A stretch of DNA of 14,122 nucleotides, from contig FLMG01001760.1 of the NCBI GenBank assembly GCA_900088475.1, forward strand, positions 3,224-17,345. The letters run 5' to 3'. A program made the position numbers and the translations under genes. The stretch comes from Hyphochytrium catenoides. Lineage: Eukaryota > Sar > Hyphochytriomycetes > Hyphochytriales > Hyphochytriaceae. The notes beneath the pieces were generated by a model that made no database searches, was not told the origin of the DNA, and was given only the letters and a program-made list of their open reading frames with translations. Below are positions 8,985 through 14,122 of the stretch, piece by piece (position 1 is the stretch's first letter; every line of letters begins with the position of its first letter).

Positions 8985-9358
8985 TTTTGAGGGACGGTGA
9001 GCTGTCCTCTTTTTGCCTTGATGCCCTTGATTAGGTTCTCAAAAGTAACTCTTTTTCAATTAAATTACTCTGGACGAGTTCGACGCTAAAGACTCCCACC
9101 GTTTGCCCGACAATTGGGTATGTGTTCGCTTGACAAACGTAAAGTCTGCTTCCTGAAAGCACAGGGCAGCTGTTGTGGCTCTCTGTCAGAAGAAGGCGGA
9201 AGTGGAGGTGGAGATGGAAGTGCCTCAACGTGTGAGGGGCTGGTGTGAAATTGACGATATATTTACAAGTGCCGGTAGGATAACCTGTCACCGTCATCCT
9301 GCGTGTCCTCTCGACGCCCTCCATACCACTTCTATTGCCGAGTGCAGGACAAGATTAA
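8985..9358 (+). other. Mixed-composition stretch with weak + strand frame
   Basis: From 9169 a + frame runs through a charged segment (CQKKAEVEVEMEVPQRVRGW) and continues to 9480. The opposite strand is also open for 97 codons over 9031-9324 but reads as His/Leu-rich sequence typical of an antisense shadow. No start codon context, domain or splice site is convincing. Confidence 0.2.
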
Positions 9359-9640
9359 GTCCGAAAAGAACGATTAAGCGCCAACCTGGTGGAAAAAAAA
9401 GCGAAGCCGAAGAAGAAAGGATTGATCCGCGAACTACTAAATGCTCAAAATTACTTAGCTCGGCTGGAGCCGAGTTTTAGCCTCGTCAGCATTTCCATGT
9501 CTTCCGGTAGACACAGCGGCTAACGGACACATAATACACGGCAAACAGTTCATTTTCGGAGGCAGTGATGGAAGCGGGATGCTCGCAAGTAATCAGGCCT
9601 GCCTCCAAATGTTGCGCATGTCCGCACAATATTGGCTTTG
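9359..9640 (+). pseudogene. Coding-like fragment with basic nuclear-type motif
   Basis: Frame 9359-9523 reads EKKAKPKKKGLIRELLNAQN, a basic nuclear-localisation-like run followed by a Leu-rich helix. It ends in Ser/Gly sequence and TAA. A second frame, open from about 9456 to 9640, reads IHGKQFIFGGSDGSGMLASN and then QACLQMLRMSAQYWL before TGA. The frame then changes again to that of the next entry. Quick frame changes with plausible protein in each argue for decay by small indels, or for introns too small to place. Confidence 0.25.
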
Positions 9641-9988
9641 ATAGAAAGCCTCAAGGCGAACCTGTGTCGCTCTTTCACTACCCCCGAGCTTAAGACCCTG
9701 GGCATGGCAGAGCTGCAGGTATTGCAGCAGCTTTTGTTTCGGGGAAAACGTCTCCCTAAAAACGCGGAGCAGTGCATACAGGATATCTTGTCAACACAAC
9801 CCGGCCACGATAGAGGTAAGGAGTTTGTTTTTTCACCATATGGAATACTTAGGTACTAATGGAGACGGGCCAACCTTCACCATGCAGGCGTCTCAACTCT
9901 TATTAGATGTTGACTTGGGGTACTTGGGAAATTGGAAAGTGAGACTAAATGAAGTGGGGGCCGGACCAGAGGAGGCGGCCTTCCCGGC
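9632..9988 (+). pseudogene. SAP-like helical fragment, cut by a repeat
   Basis: From 9632 the frame gives SFTTPELKTLGMAELQVLQQ followed by LLFRGKRLPKNAEQCIQDIL, two amphipathic helices joined by a short loop with Gly-Lys. This resembles the SAP/HeH type of nucleic-acid-binding fold by eye only. A donor GTAAGG lies at 9814 and an acceptor ACCATGCAG ends at 9887, though the joined phase does not stay open. In another frame 9888-9988 reads QASQLLLDVDLGYLGNWKVR then LNEVGAGPEEAAFPA and runs directly into the repeat at 9989, as if interrupted by it. Confidence 0.3.
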
Positions 9989-10038
9989 TGTTATAATGTA
10001 TGGGATTTGGAGACACTCTATTTATGTTATCTGGTCTA
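9989..10038 (+). repeat. Direct repeat, left copy (LTR-like start TGTTATAATG)
   Basis: 50 bases starting TGTTATAATGTATGGGATTT match 14072-14122 with three substitutions and one single-base gap. The true repeat unit may continue to the right up to about 10180, but the second copy is cut by the window end so its length is unknown. The TG start is usual for long terminal repeats. On the - strand the same bases end CATTATAACAG, which would also serve as a 3' splice site. Confidence 0.85.
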
Positions 10039-10182
10039 CTGATATAGACAGAAAGAGTATGAAGGGCTTATGGGACCTTGTTTCCTAGTTATCAGGTTGT
10101 CTAGTTTGTTCTAATGAGTAACTGTGTCTTGTATAATCTACATGACCCAGTCACTGTCTCTTCACTTCTCATGATGACTTAC

Positions 10183-10872
10183 CTTGTGATAAAAGCCTAG
10201 GAGGCCGTCCGTGTTAGAATCAACGAAAATAGCCAAATTTCTTCCAATTGTCCTATTTTCGGTGGGACATCCCCTCTGTTCTGGAGGTGGAATTGATCCG
10301 CCGCCGCGTGAGCGGCGGTAGCTCCCGAATTTACGGTGCAAGGAACGCCAGAAAGGCACATTTTCACACAATTTATGAACTACCGACAACGCAGTTTTAC
10401 GTAGCCTTTTACTATCATTCTTTTCTTGCCTCCTCCTATCATTGACTCTTTCTGTTCAGTGGCTAGCTGGCTTCAATGTGATTGTTCTTCTTCACTTGAT
10501 GATTCTCAGCATCATGGGCAATGGCCTCCTCTAACGTGGCTTATACGCCTTCATACCACAGTTGCCTTGGCCATCATCCATTTCATTAAGAAAGCACGAT
10601 AGTTCATCAGACTCTGATACATATTTATTCCTCTTGGGCCCTTTCTCTTCCTTGCTTGCGGCCGCCGAGAGTGATGATAATCTTGGTGCTCGGTCACCCT
10701 TCACCCTCTCTTCTCCCTTATTGTTACTGCTGAGGAGTTCAGCTGATATGATATTTCCTTCTCTGATAATGTAATGAAGGGGAGGGAGAGTTGTTGGTGA
10801 AGTGGCCAAGACTTTTTGTAGCTCTTGCGGCTTTCTTCTTCTTCTGCGTAGTAGTTGGGAGTTTATAGCATA
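10183..10872 (-). CDS. Two-exon basic, nuclear-type protein fragment
   Basis: Two - strand open segments join in phase. The right one (10872 to 10557) reads a five-Arg run RRRRRKPQELQKVLA, a Ser/Lys linker, and SESDELSCFLNEMDDGQGNC. A GTATGA donor at 10556 and ACTGAACAG acceptor at 10452 define a 105-base intron whose phase-1 join makes a Glu codon. The left one (10451 to 10183) reads ERVNDRRRQEKNDSKRLRKT, a possible helix (ALSVVHKLCENVPFWRSLHR), and ends FVDSNTDGLLGFYHK exactly at a consensus donor GTAAGT (10182). Arg/Lys-rich composition suggests a nuclear or nucleic-acid-binding protein; no domain is recognised. Start and end are unknown, and it may belong to the same gene as the helix-turn-helix and OTU parts to its right. 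The antisense frames look like shadows. Confidence 0.4.
10301..10318. repeat. GC-rich hairpin, 7-bp stem
   Basis: CCGCCGC and GCGGCGG are separated by GTGA. It falls inside the - strand exon candidate, where it encodes YRRSRGGG, so it may simply reflect Arg/Gly codons. Confidence 0.5.
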
Positions 10873-11163
10873 TTAGAGAGGGATTGTTATCTTACTTCGC
10901 TATCAATAGTACCAATAAAGGGAAGAAGACGCTATAGAAGAAAGCGCACTTGACGAAGAAAAGAGCTGCAGACTAAAAAAATCAATCATATCATGATAGT
11001 GAAAGAGAGACCGAGGAGTCCCTCGCTGGCGCTTTCTGAATATAAGCTTGATTAGCTGTGGATATTATTGCACTTCTATCCTGGCTGGGACCTCCATGAT
11101 GCTTCCTTGTCCGCTCGCTGCTCCTAATTACTATTTTAGTCATCAATTCTACCACAATAGGTG
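10873..11163. other. Stretch without assignable gene; holds a copy of the acidic repeat
   Basis: No clear coding frame on the - strand. On the + strand 10925-10972 reads EEDAIEESALDEEKS, and its core at 10937-10960 matches the repeat at 8138-8158 apart from a three-base insertion. CTATCATGATATGATTGATT lies next to it on the - strand. It may be an intron or spacer between the two - strand coding parts. Confidence 0.35.
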
Positions 11164-11520
11164 TCACCATCCGTGCGTTCCCCTTTCTTCAGCATCATCA
11201 TCCTGCTGGTCTTCTTCTTGACTGGACTGTACCTTCTTAGCCTTCCGAGTGCTCGCCAAATAGCTAAATTTGGCCTTTATCTGGACAACACTAAGCACGA
11301 ACTTTCTTGCAAAAGGCCCTTTAGGGTGATTGAAACGTTCTTGCATCTTTTTAGGTGTCGCCTCAGGGGTCAAGAGGTTCTGGTTTGGCTGGGTCAGGTG
11401 GAGATTGAACATCTTCTCCAAGAAGTTGATCTGCTGGGGTGTGAACCTGGAGAACTTGCGTTCTTTTCTGGTGTACATGCCCATCCCCTCAGACTCCGTC
11501 TCAGCCCTGTTTGCGGAGTG
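11164..11520 (-). CDS. Homeodomain-like helix-turn-helix fragment with acidic tail
   Basis: A - strand open frame of about 118 codons. From the N side: polar leader, RKERKFSRFTPQQINFLEKM (basic arm and first helix), a variable middle (TPEATPKKMQERF), then FARKFVLSVVQIKAKFSYLA and STRKAKK, which lines up by eye with helices 2-3 and the basic end of a homeodomain-type fold (VQIK-x-x-F...R-K-A-K). It ends in an acidic run (SSQEEDQQDDDAEERG). Modules of this shape, with a longer insert between helix 1 and 2 and an F-S-x-L-A core, occur as DNA-binding parts of eukaryotic transposon proteins; that link is from general knowledge, not a search. A stop follows at 11164. No canonical homeodomain WFQNRR is present. 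Probably an exon or fragment of the same element as the OTU region. Confidence 0.45.
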   Translation of the reverse strand, partial: HSANRAETESEGMGMYTRKERKFSRFTPQQINFLEKMFNLHLTQPNQNLLTPEATPKKMQERFNHPKGPFARKFVLSVVQIKAKFSYLASTRKAKKVQSSQEEDQQDDDAEERGTHGW

Positions 11521-11859
11521 AACTTTGTAAGTACAGTGTTATAGAGGAAGACGAGTGCTGAGCGAGTTGTCAGAGGAAGAAAAAACGGATTTTAGAGACA
11601 CTGAGATACTGGCCTTTTGCAGGTTGACGGTCCCATCAACGGGGAGAAGGATTCTTTTGTGCTCGGTGATCCGCTCTTATTCTCTTGCTGCCTATCATTC
11701 TCCGTGGTCCTTAACTTTTCTCTCCTCTCTTCTGGGTGCAGAAAGAAGGGATCAGGGGTGATGATGGATTGTGCGTTCAATTTTTGCTTCTTGGAAGAGA
11801 ACAAGTGATCCGTTCCCAAAAATCAGATATGGACATATGGTTCCGCTTCCCTGCACAGC
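11521..11859 (-). pseudogene. Linker region between OTU and helix-turn-helix parts
   Basis: After the 86-base intron at 11860-11945 the - strand frame continues in phase as CAGKRNHMSISDFWERITCS and stops at SKN. Another frame then reads SSKKQKLNAQSIITPDPFFL and a Ser/Lys/Thr-rich stretch ending at 11592. This has the look of a disordered, charged interdomain linker broken by a small indel. No domain is seen. The + strand frames here are shadows. Confidence 0.3.
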
Positions 11860-11945
11860 CTGCATAATTAAAGAAGGTGAGGGTATCAGTCATGCATCAT
11901 CTTATACAAAAAAATTATCAGGTGTCGAGAAGGTCTTGAGCTAAC
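11860..11945 (-). other. Candidate intron of the OTU gene
   Basis: On the - strand: donor AAAG|GTTAGC, AT-rich middle, and acceptor TTCTTTAATTATGCAG. The join is phase 1 and keeps the frame (KVLKG then CAGKRNHM), removing the TAG that would otherwise end the OTU frame. Confidence 0.45.
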
Positions 11946-13573
11946 CTTTCAACACTTTTGATCCTCTGTCCCTGGCTGTGGCCTTCTCGACTGCAGATGT
12001 GCTGGAGTCTTGCTTGCAGGGTAAGCAAGAGTCCTTTGGGGGCTTATCCAATTGGCCGTCACCAACGCGATGAATGGAGACCGCCACGTCATAGTGTTGA
12101 TCTCTCAGCAACAACGTCAATGCTGTGGAATGTTCAGCTTCGACCCTTCACAATAGGGAGTTTGAGCTGCGGGGAGGTGTTGGAGTCTGAGGCCACATAG
12201 CTTCGGGAAGGCCCAACGGAAAGTAGGATCATCTTGCTCCCGGTTAACCTTTGGCATCCGTAGGACGACATGGCATCTGGCACCACGGTTAGAGTAGAAG
12301 CAGGAGAGGTCGCATCTGGCCGTTTGACAATATTCAACACTACCCCAAAGGCACCAGCCAGAATATTTGGGACCAAGTCACCGATGTCTGTGGCATAAAA
12401 TTTGTCCATGTGTTCGAATATGGTAGACAAACCATGCGACAAATCGTATTCCCTGAGTCCTAGCTCTTCAGACTCGTACTAGGGAGCTTGTCCGCTAAAA
12501 GTTCCACACTGCTTTGACGTTGGCGTCCACGAAGGCCGAAAGATCAAAGACTAAGTCCTGAACGGATATTACTGAGGGGAGAGGGTTGTCAATTCTCGAC
12601 CATTGAAGTCCGTGCAAGGAAAGCGTGGAAGAGACATTGGCCATCTGCCTGACAGATAAGACGTACAACTTTTACACCGCCCAAGAGCAGGTCTGTTGGC
12701 GGGTGAGTGAAGCACACTTGGTCCCTGCTAAGCTTCGGAAAATGCCCAGCTGGGTGAGGAGCTCGAACACCTACTCGTGGCACGCGTTTACTGGGTAAAA
12801 GGACCTCATAATGGCTACGATTCCGCCACAGGAGGATGATAGCAGCATTAGGGATTTTCTTGAGAAAGGTCAGCTTCTGGGAGGTGCTTCCATACAGCGG
12901 CCGCTCCACTGCCCGGACTGTAGCCATGCCTGTGCCATCACCTTGAGACATAGAGGAGAGGATGACGGTGCTTGCAGGAGCCACCGTTTTTCGCTCGTAG
13001 ATGGTCACACCAGTAATCACCTGGTCCTTCTCATTATCCATCTGCAGCACTACGACTGGCCTGCAAAAGAGAAGGCAGAAAACCCTTATAGTGTCATCTG
13101 ACCCCCATCCTTCTCGCCCTACCGTCCCCGCGCGTGTTTGGCCGTATCCCTTTCCGTAACTTTTATAGGCGGCAATGGCCTCTGGCGTGTCCAAGGAAAC
13201 TTGAGTATCAGCACCTCCAACCAGTTTGGGCCCACAACTTGGGCGGAACCAAGACATATTCCTTAACATGAACTCACTGGCACCGCACTGTCACCCAAGA
13301 GAGACTTTGCACTCCATCATCCCATGAATAGCCTGCCGCAAGGGATCGAGCTTGACAATAGCCGTCTCCTGGGATCTTCCTCAGTTCCCGACCCACTGTC
13401 TCCTCGACAGCAGGAAGCTTTAGAAGAGGTGAGGAACTATTTCTGTCCGTTAATGTGGTGTCATAGAAGCTTCCGAGATAAAGGGGACGTGCAGAAGGAG
13501 AGTCCAGGTCCTGAGGTGGGTGCCTACTGCCTTGTTGGCTACTAAACGCTGTCATACTCTCTGTTCGCTCCAT
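11941..13573 (-). pseudogene. Tandem OTU cysteine-protease gene, frame-broken
   Basis: OTU proteases cleave ubiquitin or related chains with a Cys-His pair. OTU-1: ATG at 13573, RELRKIPGDGYCQARSLAAG (the DGxC motif, Cys codon 13355-13357), then after a frame change near 13280, REGWGSDDTIRVFCLLFCRP and ILLWRNRSHYEVLLP (catalytic-type His codon 12811-12813). OTU-2 follows in the same frame: KVVRLICQADGQCLFHAFL (Cys codon 12634-12636), then frame changes near 12600, 12480 and 12145, passing through IGDLVPNILAGAFGVVLNIV to TALTLLLRDQHYDVAVSIHR (His codon 12094-12096). Both domains keep the usual order of DGxC, hydrophobic core and HY-motif. Four frame breaks mean it is a pseudogene unless they are assembly errors. 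OTU domains are common in large eukaryotic transposons and giant viruses; which one this came from is not decided. Neighbouring - strand exons (13846-14068 and 11164-11520) are probably the same unit. Confidence 0.7.
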
Positions 13574-14068
13574 ACCGCTTCGGGAGTGAGCTTTACCTCC
13601 CGGTCACCCTCGTTACAGGCGGGTACCGAAGGGTCGGGAAAATTAGCCTCTGGTCGCCCTGTCCTTCCCCCTGCTGGCTCCTTACTAGTTGTCTCCGGTT
13701 CAGACTCAACAGGGTTCTTTGGCTTCGATAAGTCTTCCCGTCTAAAAACTGCGGGCTGGACAGGGCTTGTTCTCGGAGTTTCTATTAACGACAAAAAAGA
13801 AATTTACTTCTAAGTGGCGCATGATAGCAAGGGGATGTCATCTACCTGAGAAGATGTGAGGCTCCACTTTCATGCGCGCACCCCGAAACTCTTCTGTTGT
13901 CCAGTATTGTTCCAGCTCTTGCCATGGTTTGTGAATGCCAGCCCCGATATCACGGTTACGGAAGAGCCGAACTCCTGTGCATCGGTTTCGACCCTCATCG
14001 TACTCATACCGCCGGCATTGGTAAAACGAGAGGTGCTTCAATGGAGTATACTTCCTCTTCTCCTCTCT
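13552..14068 (-). CDS. Two-exon fragment with NRD-G-A motif, upstream of the OTU domains
   Basis: The first segment (14068 to 13846) begins right beside the repeat at 14072 and reads KRKYTPLKHLSFYQCRRYEY, then NRCTGVRLFRNRDIGAGIHK and a helical stretch (WQELEQYWTTEEFRGARMK). A 64-base intron (13782-13845; donor CTCAG|GTAGAT, acceptor TTTCTTTTTTGTCGTTAATAG) joins in phase to a Pro/Glu/Ser-rich linker (13781 to 13552) that ends at TGA. The OTU reading frame starts at ATG 13573, overlapping this end, so the two may once have been one protein. The N-R-D-x-G-A-x-I pattern after a Cys resembles the C-terminal RuvC-III motif of TnpB/Fanzor nucleases, but the usual four-Cys zinc ribbon and the following Asn are missing, so that assignment is weak. 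The 5' part is not in the window. Confidence 0.4.
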
Positions 14069-14071
14069 ATT

Positions 14072-14122
14072 TGTTATAATGTATGGGATTTGAAGACACT
14101 CTTATTTAGGTTATGTGGTCTA
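14072..14122 (+). repeat. Direct repeat, right copy, cut by window end
   Basis: 51 bases, TGTTATAATGTATGGGATTT and onward, matching 9989-10038 in the same orientation 4083 bases away. It differs by three substitutions and one inserted T. It directly precedes (on the - strand) the first codons of the fragment at 14068. Confidence 0.85.

Noticed and set aside
11161-11544. 127-codon + strand ORF with a hydrophobic start
   Set aside because: It is the exact antisense of the homeodomain-like - strand frame, which has the better protein pattern.
12811-13101. + strand ORF of 96 codons
   Set aside because: Antisense of the OTU-1 core; Cys/His content is chance.
9989-14122. A complete LTR retrotransposon between the two direct repeats
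   Set aside because: No gag, protease, reverse transcriptase or integrase motif was seen, no primer-binding site next to the repeats, and the bases before the right copy are pyrimidines, not a polypurine tract on the + strand.

Overview
The window is eukaryotic nuclear DNA. Its one certain gene is a nine-exon uroporphyrinogen decarboxylase (UROD, heme pathway) on the + strand at 351-5348. The protein is of the cytosolic animal/fungal type: it has the Cys before the MRQAGR motif, and an MTYMVEGG motif like that of animals. This fits an opisthokont, perhaps a holozoan protist or an animal, but the sequence does not narrow it further. Every splice junction is GT-AG and the phases join without error into about 417 residues.

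From 1 to about 7280 the non-coding DNA is dominated by long purine (GA) and pyrimidine (CT) runs. Several UROD introns are GA-rich just after the 5' splice site and CT-rich up to the 3' splice site. The same alternation continues past the UROD stop codon, through a probable 3'UTR with an AATAAA at 6086, to about 7280. This part holds only weak short ORFs.

At about 7280 the composition changes abruptly to mixed sequence. From about 7460 to 9988 there is broken coding-like sequence on the + strand: an acidic or basic repeat tract, a probable exon with a good donor at 8358, several overlapping open frames, and a SAP-like helical segment at 9632. None of it gives an intact gene and I cannot name a family.

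From 10183 to 14071 the coding signal is on the - strand. Reading right to left: a fragment with an NRD-G-A motif, a phase-matched 64-base intron, and two tandem OTU cysteine-protease domains spread over several frames. Next come an 86-base intron, a homeodomain-like helix-turn-helix module with an acidic tail, and a basic nuclear-type region of two phase-matched exons. This looks like a decayed mobile-element or virus-derived gene set.

The - strand block lies between two direct copies of a repeat that starts TGTTATAATG, at 9989 and at 14072; the second copy is cut by the window end. The left copy also stops a + strand open frame. The simplest model is a roughly 4.1-kb inserted element with direct terminal repeats carrying a decayed tandem-OTU/HTH gene. 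No reverse transcriptase, integrase, transposase core or recombinase is visible inside, so the element type stays open. No RNA genes or CRISPR arrays were seen.
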